The notes under the pieces: model-generated | Database searches by the model: none | Told to the model about the DNA's origin: nothing | What the model saw: only the letters and a program-made list of their open reading frames with translations | Part shown: positions 1-5,813 of the stretch, piece after piece | Position numbering within the stretch: the first letter of the stretch is position 1 | Layout of the letters: every line of letters begins with the position of its first letter | Assembly (NCBI GenBank): GCA_947479995.1 | Contig: CANKBT010000207.1 | Location: 1 to 5,813, forward strand | Length of the DNA: 5,813 nucleotides | Direction of reading: 5' to 3' | Source: Frankiaceae bacterium | GTDB lineage: Bacteria > Actinomycetota > Actinomycetes > Mycobacteriales > SCTD01 | Position numbers and translations under genes: made by a program

Positions 1-3000
1 CGACCTCGAGAAGGCCGGCGTCACGGGCGTCGCCGGCGCGGGCGAGGCGGCGCACGCCACCGCGCGCTGGGTCGTCGCCCAGGTCGCCGCGCTGCACTCG
101 TCGGCCGAGCTGCAGATCACCGTGCTGTCCGACGCGGCGTCCGCCGACCGCTGGCAGTGGGTGCGCTGGCTGCCGCACGTGCGCGCCGACGCCGACTCGG
201 GCGTGCTGTCGCGCGTCGGCAACGACGACGAGACGACGGCCCGCCGCATCGGCGAGCTGGCGCGCGAGCTCGAGTCGCGCCGGGCGGCGGCCGAGGGCCA
301 GCAGGCGGTGGCGTTCACCCCGCTGCTCGTCGTGCTCGACGGCGCCCGCCGGCTGCGCCTGCTCAACGGCATGGTGCAGCTGCTGCGCGAGGGCCCCGGC
401 CTCGGCATGGCCTTCCTGTGCCTCGACAGCGACCCGCGCCTGCTGCCCGAGGAGTGCAAGGCCGTCCTCACCGCGCAGGGCGACTGGCTGCGCGTCGAGC
501 GCTCCGGCGCCCGCACCGTCGAGGGCGTCCGGCCCGACGTCGTCGACGTGCGCTGGTGCGAGCGGGTCGCGCGCGCGCTCGCGCCGATCCGCGACGTCAG
601 CCAGCTCGACGCCGCCGCGTCGGTGCCGACGACGAGCCGGCTGCTCACGGTGCTGCGCCTCGACCCGCCGACCGGCGAGCGCCTCGCGCAGGCGTGGGCC
701 CGCGCGGGGCGCAGCACCCGGGCCGTCATCGGCGAGGGCGCCGAGGGGCCGTTCGAGCTCGACATCCGGCGCGACGGCCCGCACGGCCTGGTCGCCGGCA
801 CCACCGGCTCCGGCAAGTCCGAGCTGCTGCAGACCCTCATCGCCTCGCTCGCGGTCGGCAACCGGCCCGACGAGATGACCTTCGTGCTCGTCGACTACAA
901 GGGCGGCGCGGCGTTCAAGGACTGCAACCGGCTGCCGCACACCGTCGGCATGGTCACCGACCTCGACGGCCACCTCACCAGCCGGGCGCTCGTCTCGCTC
1001 GGCGCCGAGCTGCGCCGCCGCGAGCACCAGCTCGCCGCCGCCGACGCCAAGGACATCGAGGACTACCTCGCCGGCCGCCAGCCCGGCGACCCGCCGATGC
1101 CGCGCCTCATGATCGTCATCGACGAGTTCGCCGCCCTCGTCGCCGAGCTGCCCGACTTCGTCACCGGCCTGGTCGACATCGCCCGCCGCGGCCGGTCGCT
1201 GGGCGTGCACCTCGTGCTCGCCACGCAGCGCCCCGCCGGCGTCGTCAGCGCCGAGATCAAGTCGAACACCAACCTGCGCATCGCCCTGCGCGTCACCGAC
1301 ACCAACGACAGCCAGGACGTCATCGAGGCCAAGGACGCCGCGCACATCAGCAAGGGCACGCCCGGGCGCGGCTACGCCCGGCTCGGCTTCTCCTCGCTCG
1401 TGCCCTTCCAGTCGGCGCGCGTCGGCGGGCGGCCGCGGTCGGCCGACGAGAGCGCCGCCGTCGACCTGCGCGAGGTCGACTGGCGGTCGCTCGGCAGCGC
1501 CGCCGCCGTGCGTGCCAAGGGCTCCGACGAGGAGGGCGACATCACCGTGCTGTCCGACCTCGCCACGCTCGTGCTGGCGCTGCAGGACGCCACCCGCATC
1601 GCCGGGGTCGAGCCGCCGCCGAGCCCGTGGCTGCCCGCGCTGGCCGAGCGCGTCACCGTCGACGACCTGCCGCCCGTGCCGCTGCCCGCCGGCGCCGACC
1701 TGCCGCCGATCCCGCTCGGGCTCGCCGACCTTCCCGACCTGCAGCGCCAGGACGCCATGACCTGGGACCTGTCCGGCGGCGGGCACCTCGCCGTCGCGGG
1801 CCAGCCGCGCTCGGGACGCTCGAGCGTGCTGCGGCTCGTCGCCGAGGGCATCGCCCGGCTCACCTCGCCGCGCGACGTGCACGTCTACGGGCTCGACTTC
1901 GGCAACAACGCCCTCCTGCCGCTGCTCGCCATGCCGCACGTCGGGGCGGTCGTCACGCGCGACCAGCAGGACCGCCTGCGCCGGCTGCTCACCCTGCTCG
2001 GCAGCGAGGTGACGCGGCGCCAGCAGCTGCTCGCCGAGCAGGGCTTCGCCGACATCAGCGAGCAGCGCCGCGCGCAGGCCGACCCCGACCAGCGGCTGCC
2101 CTACCTCGTCGTGCTGCTCGACCGCTGGGAGGGCTTCACCGCGGCGTACGAGTCGGTCGACGCGGGGGCGTTCCTCGAGCGCGTGGCGCAGCTGCTGCGC
2201 GAGGGCCCGGGCGTCGGCCTGCGCATGGTCGTCGCCGGCGACCGCACCGCGCTGACCGGCCGCATGGCCACGCTCGTCGAGGACCGGCTGCTGCTGCGCA
2301 TGCCGTCGCCGGAGGACTACGCCTTCGTCGGGCTGCGCGCCCGCGACGTGCCGTCGAGCATGCCGCCGGGGCGCGCCTTCCGCGGCGGCGACACCACGCG
2401 CGAGGTGCAGCTCGCGCTGCTGGACGCCGACCCGTCGGGCACCGCGCAGGTCGCCGCGCTGCAGCGCTCGGCGGCCGCCGCGACCGCCGCCGCCGCGGGG
2501 CTGCCGGCGTCGGTGCGCCCGCGGCGCGTCGACGACCTGCCGCTCGCGATCTCGCGCGCCGAGGCCGAGGCGCTCGCCGACCGCCGGCTGCGCCCGACCG
2601 AGCTGCTCGTCGGCGTCGGCGGCGACACGCTGTCGCTGCGCACGCTCGACGTCGTCGACGACGGCTCGGGCCTGCTGGTCATCGGGCCGCCGCGGAGCGG
2701 CCGCAGCTCGACGCTGCTGTCGGCGACCGCCGACGCCCTGGCCCGCGGCTGGTCGCCGGTGGTGCTCACGCCGCGCCGCAGCCCGCTGCGCGACCTGCCC
2801 GAGGGCCGCCGCGGGGTGGTGCACCTCGACGACTCCGCGACGCCCGACGACCTGCGCAGCGCGCTCAAGGCGCTGCGCCGCCCGCGCCTGCTCGTCATCG
2901 ACGACTACGAGGTGCTGGGCGCCGACCACCCGCTGGCCGCCGTCGCCGAGGAGTACCTCAAGGAGGTGCGCGACGCCGCGGACGGCCTGCTCGTCGCGTG

Positions 3001-3226
3001 CGGCGTCGACGAGGTGACGACCTACTACCGCGGGCCCACGGCGGCGATGCGCAAGAGCCGCACCGGCCTGGTGCTGGCCCCGCGCTCCTCGACCGACGGC
3101 GAGGCGTTCAGCGCCCGGCTGCCGCGCTCGGTCGGCGGCGCCGTGCCGCAGGGCCGCGGCGTGCTGGTGCGCCCCTCCGGCTGGGAGTGGGTGCAGGTGC
3201 CCCGGCCCGACGACCCGGCGGCCTAG
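1..3226 (+). CDS. Type VII secretion FtsK/SpoIIIE motor ATPase, EssC/EccC family (5' partial)
   Basis: The reading frame is open from base 2 to the TAG at 3224-3226 (1074 visible residues), with no stop before the edge, so the true start lies upstream; the GTG at 122 is internal (ITVLSDAA). Family members are hexameric inner-membrane motors that drive export of WXG100 proteins. Domains seen in order: an ATPase-like segment without a P-loop (nt 2-590, containing RWLPH and QLLREGPG); ATPase 1 with an intact Walker A GTTGSGKS (797-820), family motif VDYKGGAAF (890-916), Walker B LMIVIDEF (1106-1129) and ATQRP; ATPase 2 with degenerate GQPRSGRS (1799-1822) and LVVLLDRWE (2105-2131); ATPase 3 with GPPRSGRS (2684-2707) and LLVIDDYE (2888-2911). 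Only ATPase 1 keeps both the P-loop lysine and the catalytic Asp-Glu pair. Homologues are longer, usually with two membrane helices and sometimes FHA domains at the N-terminus, which would lie in the missing part. It converges on a WXG100 gene, which supports the secretion role over DNA translocation. EssC versus EccC type cannot be settled without the N-terminus. Confidence 0.93.
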   Translation, partial: DLEKAGVTGVAGAGEAAHATARWVVAQVAALHSSAELQITVLSDAASADRWQWVRWLPHVRADADSGVLSRVGNDDETTARRIGELARELESRRAAAEGQQAVAFTPLLVVLDGARRLRLLNGMVQLLREGPGLGMAFLCLDSDPRLLPEECKAVLTAQGDWLRVERSGARTVEGVRPDVVDVRWCERVARALAPIRDVSQLDAAASVPTTSRLLTVLRLDPPTGERLAQAWARAGRSTRAVIGEGAEGPFELDIRRDGPHGLVAGTTGSGKSELLQTLIASLAVGNRPDEMTFVLVDYKGGAAFKDCNRLPHTVGMVTDLDGHLTSRALVSLGAELRRREHQLAAADAKDIEDYLAGRQPGDPPMPRLMIVIDEFAALVAELPDFVTGLVDIARRGRSLGVHLVLATQRPAGVVSAEIKSNTNLRIALRVTDTNDSQDVIEAKDAAHISKGTPGRGYARLGFSSLVPFQSARVGGRPRSADESAAVDLREVDWRSLGSAAAVRAKGSDEEGDITVLSDLATLVLALQDATRIAGVEPPPSPWLPALAERVTVDDLPPVPLPAGADLPPIPLGLADLPDLQRQDAMTWDLSGGGHLAVAGQPRSGRSSVLRLVAEGIARLTSPRDVHVYGLDFGNNALLPLLAMPHVGAVVTRDQQDRLRRLLTLLGSEVTRRQQLLAEQGFADISEQRRAQADPDQRLPYLVVLLDRWEGFTAAYESVDAGAFLERVAQLLREGPGVGLRMVVAGDRTALTGRMATLVEDRLLLRMPSPEDYAFVGLRARDVPSSMPPGRAFRGGDTTREVQLALLDADPSGTAQVAALQRSAAAATAAAAGLPASVRPRRVDDLPLAISRAEAEALADRRLRPTELLVGVGGDTLSLRTLDVVDDGSGLLVIGPPRSGRSSTLLSATADALARGWSPVVLTPRRSPLRDLPEGRRGVVHLDDSATPDDLRSALKALRRPRLLVIDDYEVLGADHPLAAVAEEYLKEVRDAADGLLVACGVDEVTTYYRGPTAAMRKSRTGLVLAPRSSTDGEAFSARLPRSVGGAVPQGRGVLVRPSGWEWVQVPRPDDPAA

Positions 3227-3311
3227 CGGGGCACCGCCCGCGCCCGGACGTCTGCTCGACGGGGAGGCGACCACCCGCGGCACGGGCAGACGCGAGGCGC
3301 GCCGCACCCCG
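3227..3311. other. Short intergenic region after the ATPase gene
   Basis: These 85 bases between the ATPase stop and the terminator stem hold no ORF with a ribosome binding site. The only structure noticed is a weak dyad, CGTCTGC (3249-3255) with GCAGACG (3286-3292), separated by 30 bases. I assign it no function. Confidence 0.5.
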
Positions 3312-3357
3312 GCACGACGAAGGGCCCGGCGCGCGTGCGCCGGGCCCTTCGTCGTGC
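3312..3357. terminator. Perfect 21-bp stem-loop, probable bidirectional terminator
   Basis: Bases 3312-3332 pair without mismatch with 3337-3357 around the 4-base loop GCGT. The stem contains GAAGGGCCCGG facing CCGGGCCCTTC. It sits 85 bases after the ATPase stop and 10 bases after the WXG100 stop on the other strand, between convergent genes, where a shared terminator is expected. Neither side has a run of T after the stem, which is common in high-GC actinobacteria, so termination strength is inferred rather than seen. Confidence 0.85.
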
Positions 3358-3367
3358 GTCGTGCGAG

Positions 3368-3667
3368 CTAGCCGATCGGGGCGACCGGGGTGAGCTGCGG
3401 GGCGTCGGTGACGCCGTTCACGAGCGCGTTGTTGTTGTGGTTGTTGGCGACGTCGGTGGCGGCCATCGCGAGGGCCTCCTCGAAGCGCAGCAGGGCCGGC
3501 TTGAAGTCCGCCCAGGCCTGGCGGAACGCCTGCGCGTTGGGGCTCTCCCAGACGGCGTTGTTGAGCGACGCGTCGGTCGACTTCTGGATCGTGTTCGCCC
3601 CGCTCACGTTCTCCTTGAGCGTGTTGTACAGGGCCTCGAGGGTCTGGAGCTCTGCGGTCAGTGCCAT
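3368..3667 (-). CDS. WXG100 family type VII secretion protein (WES variant)
   Basis: This 99-residue protein has the size of WXG100/EsxA-like proteins, which form helical hairpins, dimerise and are exported by EssC/EccC motors. Two helix-forming stretches (about residues 4-37 and 44-76) flank the turn W40-E41-S42, which takes the place of the W-x-G motif. The second helix (SPNAQAFRQAWADF to EEALAMAATDVANN) has the usual family spacing, ending in an Asn-rich NNHNNN (75-80) and a Pro-containing tail, PQLTPVAPIG. No signal peptide or membrane segment is visible, as expected for this export route. The ATG at 3665-3667 is supported by a strong ribosome binding site. The gene lies 136 bases downstream of the BTAD gene on the same strand and converges with the ATPase gene. 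By hand count it is about 68% G+C, lower than its neighbours, at least partly because of its Asn, Thr and Lys content. No second WXG100 gene is visible, so it may act as a homodimer. It could be a secreted effector-like protein or a structural component. Confidence 0.9.
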   Translation of the reverse strand: MALTAELQTLEALYNTLKENVSGANTIQKSTDASLNNAVWESPNAQAFRQAWADFKPALLRFEEALAMAATDVANNHNNNALVNGVTDAPQLTPVAPIG

Positions 3668-3675
3668 GGGGATGG

Positions 3676-3683
3676 CTCTCCTT
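3676..3683 (-). promoter_or_regulatory. Ribosome binding site of the WXG100 gene
   Basis: On the minus strand AAGGAGAG ends 8 bases before the ATG at 3665-3667. It is strongly complementary to the 16S rRNA 3' end and fixes this ATG as the start. A strong site suits a protein that is usually abundant. Confidence 0.8.
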
Positions 3684-3769
3684 CAGGACGGGACGAGGGC
3701 CGAGCGCCCTGTCGACGAGTCGGTGGTTCCGGTGCGCTGACCGTATGCCCGGGGCGACGGCCGCCGGGG

Positions 3770-3784
3770 CCCTCGCGACGAGGG
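3770..3784. repeat. Short inverted repeat CCCTCG-CGA-CGAGGG
   Basis: A perfect 6-bp stem with a 3-base loop begins 20 bases past the stop codon of the BTAD gene. It overlaps a second dyad, GGGT-TC-ACCC (3782-3791). The pair could be a weak terminator or attenuator after the BTAD gene, or an operator for the WXG100 gene. In DNA this GC-rich short dyads also arise by chance, so the functional claim is weak. Confidence 0.3.
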
Positions 3785-3803
3785 TTCACCCGGTTTTCGC
3801 GCA

Positions 3804-5813
3804 TCACGCCGTACGCGCTCCGTGGCCCGGCAGGAGCTGCTGGACGAGGGCGTCGGTCTGCGGCTCGGCGCGCACGCGGCCGTCCGCGAGGGCGGCCTCC
3901 AGGTCGGCCACGACGCCCGGCGTGCCGTCCGGCGGGGTGAGGCGCAGCAGGTCGCGCCAGACCGCCTCGGCGAGCGGGACGAGCCGCAGGCCGGTGCGCA
4001 GCAGCGCCTGCGCGCCGCCCGGGTCGCCGCCGGCGGCGGCCAGCTCCGCGGCCCGCCGCGCGACCGCGCTGGCCGTCGTGCGCGTCTCGCTGGCGGCCGC
4101 GTGGAAGCGCAGCCAGCGGTAGCGGCCGGCGGGGACGGCGGAGAACGCCTCGCCGCGCACGGGCGCCAGGGCGGCCCGCAGCACGGCCAGCTCGTCCGGG
4201 CCGGACGCGACGGTCGCGGCCGTGCGCAGGGCGTCGACGTCGGCGTGCACGTCGTCGGCGAGCAGGTAGCGGCCGTCGGCCGACAGGCGCAGCCGCGGCA
4301 GGCCGTCGGGGGCGGTGCCGAGCCAGGCCTGCGCGGCGGCGACCGTCTCGGCGACGACGCCGTCGTCGACGCCGCGCGGCCAGACCAGTGCGCGCAGCAG
4401 CTGCGCGTGCAGGCCCTCGCGGTGCAGCGCGACCGCGACGACGACCTCGGTGAGCAGCGGGCGGGCCGCCTCGTCGAGCGGGCCCGGCGCCTGCACCTGC
4501 ACCGGCCCGAGCAGCCCCACGGTGACCCCGGGGGCGGTGCGCGCCACGAGCGCCGACGGCACGCCCGGCAGCGCCGGCAGCAGCGCCCAGGGGGCCGGCG
4601 CAGCGCCCGCGGGCGCCGGGCTCGTCGGCTCCGGCCCGAGCAGCTCGACGGCTCCGCGGGGCGTGAGCGCGGCGACCTGCGCGCCGGCCTCGCGGCGGGT
4701 GGCGTCGGCGTCGCGCAGCAGCGCGAGCACCTGCCCGTACGCCTGCTGGCCGAGCAGGCGGGCGGTGCCGGTGACGCCGAAGACGCCGAGGTCGATGCGG
4801 CCGCCGGGCTCGAGCGAGAAGCGCCAGCCGGTGCCCGCTGCATCGCCGACCACGACGACGGCGAGCGGCGTGCGGCCGCGGCGGACGACCTCGGCGAGGG
4901 CGGCGGCGTCCTCGGGCGACGGCGGGCCCGACAGCACGAGCACCCGCGGGCGGGTGTGCTCGGCCCCGCGCGCCAGGCGCCCGGAGAGCACGCCGTCGAC
5001 GCCCAGGCGGCGCAGCGCGGCCTCGCCGTCGGCGAGCTCGGAGCGCACGCCGGGCAGGACGTCGGCGAGCAGCGACGCGGTGGTCAGGCTGCCGGGCGCG
5101 ACGTCGGCGAGGTCGTCGCCGAAGCCGACGAGCGTGACGGCCACGCCGTCCGACCAGCCGTTGGTCGCGACCTCGACGGCGAGCGACACGGCGGCGTCGC
5201 GGGCGCGCTCGCCGACGAGGCTGACGAGGCCGGGCGCGACCTCGAGGTCGACGAGCACCTCGTGGTCGCCGACCGTCGCGACGTTGACGAGCGCGGGGTA
5301 CGGCGCGGCGACGCGCGGCGCGGCGGGCAGCGCCTCGCCCTCGGCCAGCACGACGGTGAGCACCCGGCCGTCGGCCGACGCCTCCCAGCCCTCCGGCGCG
5401 GTCGCACCGCCCCGGCTGAGGTGCAGCACGACGTCGCGCGCGCCGACGTAGGCCAGCGCCACCTCGGGCAGCGGGCGCCCGTGCGCGGCGCAGTCGGCGG
5501 CCAGCTCGCGCAGCCGCACGTCGAGCAGCGCGGCGCGCTCGGTGTCGGCGGCGAGGCGCAGCCGCTCCTCGGCGCCGGCGGCGCTCGGCGGGCCGTACGG
5601 GCCGCGGCGGGCCGACAGGGCGACGAGCAGGCCGGCGGCGAGCAGGCCGCCGCCGAGCAGCGCCTGCTCCAGGGTCGTGCCGCTCTGCGCCTGCGGGGCG
5701 GCGTCGGGCGCCTCGGCGACCGGGCTCCCGGGGGGCGCCTGCGCCGGCACCGGGGCGGGCGTCGCGGGCGGCGGGGTCGCGGCGACGCTGATGCCCGGGC
5801 CGCTCGCGTCGGC
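3804..5813 (-). CDS. Membrane-anchored BTAD/SARP-like regulatory protein (5' partial)
   Basis: The frame is open from the window edge to the TGA at 3804-3806 (669 visible residues). There is no start codon between 5813 and the GTG at 5750, and the Pro/Ala-rich linker is continuous across that GTG, so the true start is probably upstream. Visible residues in order: Pro/Ala linker (about 10-45); one transmembrane helix ALLGGGLLAAGLLVAL followed by ARR (about 49-70, nt 5613-5669), which places the rest in the cytosol; a middle region (about 110-395) with VALAYVGARDVVLHL, AAPYPALVNVATVGDHEVLV and VAVTLVGFGDDL; a winged-helix-like region GVTVGLLGPVQV to LSADGRYLL (about 429-520); and a helical BTAD/TPR-like domain (about 527-646, DELAVLRAALAPVRGEAF to GVVADLEAALADG). 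Actinobacterial proteins of this type commonly have N-terminal LysM domains outside the membrane; that is family knowledge, not seen here. It precedes the WXG100 gene on the same strand. A regulatory role is inferred; a structural role is possible. Confidence 0.82.
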   Translation of the reverse strand, partial: ADASGPGISVAATPPPATPAPVPAQAPPGSPVAEAPDAAPQAQSGTTLEQALLGGGLLAAGLLVALSARRGPYGPPSAAGAEERLRLAADTERAALLDVRLRELAADCAAHGRPLPEVALAYVGARDVVLHLSRGGATAPEGWEASADGRVLTVVLAEGEALPAAPRVAAPYPALVNVATVGDHEVLVDLEVAPGLVSLVGERARDAAVSLAVEVATNGWSDGVAVTLVGFGDDLADVAPGSLTTASLLADVLPGVRSELADGEAALRRLGVDGVLSGRLARGAEHTRPRVLVLSGPPSPEDAAALAEVVRRGRTPLAVVVVGDAAGTGWRFSLEPGGRIDLGVFGVTGTARLLGQQAYGQVLALLRDADATRREAGAQVAALTPRGAVELLGPEPTSPAPAGAAPAPWALLPALPGVPSALVARTAPGVTVGLLGPVQVQAPGPLDEAARPLLTEVVVAVALHREGLHAQLLRALVWPRGVDDGVVAETVAAAQAWLGTAPDGLPRLRLSADGRYLLADDVHADVDALRTAATVASGPDELAVLRAALAPVRGEAFSAVPAGRYRWLRFHAAASETRTTASAVARRAAELAAAGGDPGGAQALLRTGLRLVPLAEAVWRDLLRLTPPDGTPGVVADLEAALADGRVRAEPQTDALVQQLLPGHGARTA

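Larger units (their letters stand above)
3668..3803 (-). promoter_or_regulatory. Leader region between the BTAD gene and the WXG100 gene
   Basis: These 136 non-coding bases separate two genes on the minus strand, long enough for the WXG100 gene to have its own promoter. A possible -10 element TACGGT (minus strand, 3740-3745) fits the TAnnnT pattern, but no TTGAC-like -35 lies 16-18 bases before it, so a promoter is only suggested. If it is used, the transcript leader would be roughly 65 bases. Two small dyads lie near the BTAD stop (3770-3784 and 3782-3791). I see no small ORF with a ribosome binding site here. Confidence 0.35.

Noticed and set aside
122..124. GTG as the start of the ATPase gene
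   Set aside because: The frame is open to the window edge. The upstream codons encode family-typical sequence (TARWVVAQVAALHSSAELQI), so this GTG is internal.
3249..3292. Inverted repeat CGTCTGC / GCAGACG
   Set aside because: Only 7 bp with a 30-base loop; this is easily chance in GC-rich DNA.
157..3393. A 1078-codon open frame overlapping the ATPase gene on the same strand
   Set aside because: Its product is almost all Arg, Ala, Pro and Gly with no family motif. It is the shifted reading of a very GC-rich gene, where stop codons are rare.
3725..3730. GGAACC (minus strand) as the -35 of an ECF sigma factor promoter
   Set aside because: No GTT or CGTC-like -10 lies at the needed 15-18 base spacing.
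3335..3940. Plus-strand frames crossing the WXG100 gene and its leader
   Set aside because: They are antisense to a clear WXG100 gene, cross the terminator or leader, have biased composition and show no family signature.
3683..4843. A 386-codon minus-strand frame overlapping the BTAD gene
   Set aside because: It is Arg/Ser/Pro/Ala-rich with no recognisable domain, while the other frame gives a coherent winged-helix-like and BTAD sequence.
4315..5451. A 378-codon plus-strand frame antisense to the BTAD gene
   Set aside because: It is dominated by Ser, Thr, Ala and Pro, as expected from the antisense of GC-rich codons, and has no domain.
5748..5750. GTG as the start of the BTAD gene
   Set aside because: The Pro/Ala linker runs unbroken through it to the edge with no stop, and no good ribosome binding site precedes it. 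The gene is probably 5' truncated by the window.

Overview
The window is very GC-rich. By hand count, sampled stretches of the two large genes are close to 80% G+C. Codon third positions are almost all G or C, Ala/Arg/Pro-rich shadow frames run open for kilobases, and the protein families are typical of Actinomycetota. I therefore read it as a high-GC actinobacterial chromosome, but the sequence alone does not fix the genus.

Layout: (1) Bases 1-3226, plus strand, hold the 3' part of a type VII secretion (ESX/Yuk-like) FtsK/SpoIIIE motor ATPase of the EssC/EccC family. The N-terminus lies outside the window. (2) Bases 3227-3367 are a short convergent intergenic region. Its centre is a perfect 21-bp stem-loop that probably terminates transcription from both sides. 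(3) Bases 3368-3667, minus strand, encode a 99-residue WXG100-family protein, the typical substrate or partner class of such motors. (4) Bases 3668-3803 are a 136-bp leader with a good ribosome binding site and small dyads. (5) Bases 3804-5813, minus strand, encode the C-terminal part of a large membrane-anchored protein. It has a Pro/Ala linker, one transmembrane helix, a long cytosolic middle region, a SARP/OmpR-like winged-helix-like region and a bacterial transcriptional activator domain (BTAD). It also runs off the window edge. Homologues of this architecture usually carry LysM domains further upstream, but none is visible here.

Working model (inference): the three genes form one actinobacterial type VII secretion-like module. 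The ATPase would power export of the small WXG100 helical-hairpin protein. The membrane-anchored BTAD protein, whose gene lies just upstream of the WXG100 gene on the same strand, would sense the envelope and either regulate or scaffold the system. The points most worth a second look are: the non-canonical WES motif and absent YxxxD/E tail signal in the WXG100 protein; the Lys-to-Arg P-loops in the second and third ATPase domains; a P-loop-less ATPase-like segment before the first; and signs that the regulator's middle domain is a decayed P-loop fold while its putative recognition helix lacks basic residues. All three families are known. I found no evidence of a wholly new system.
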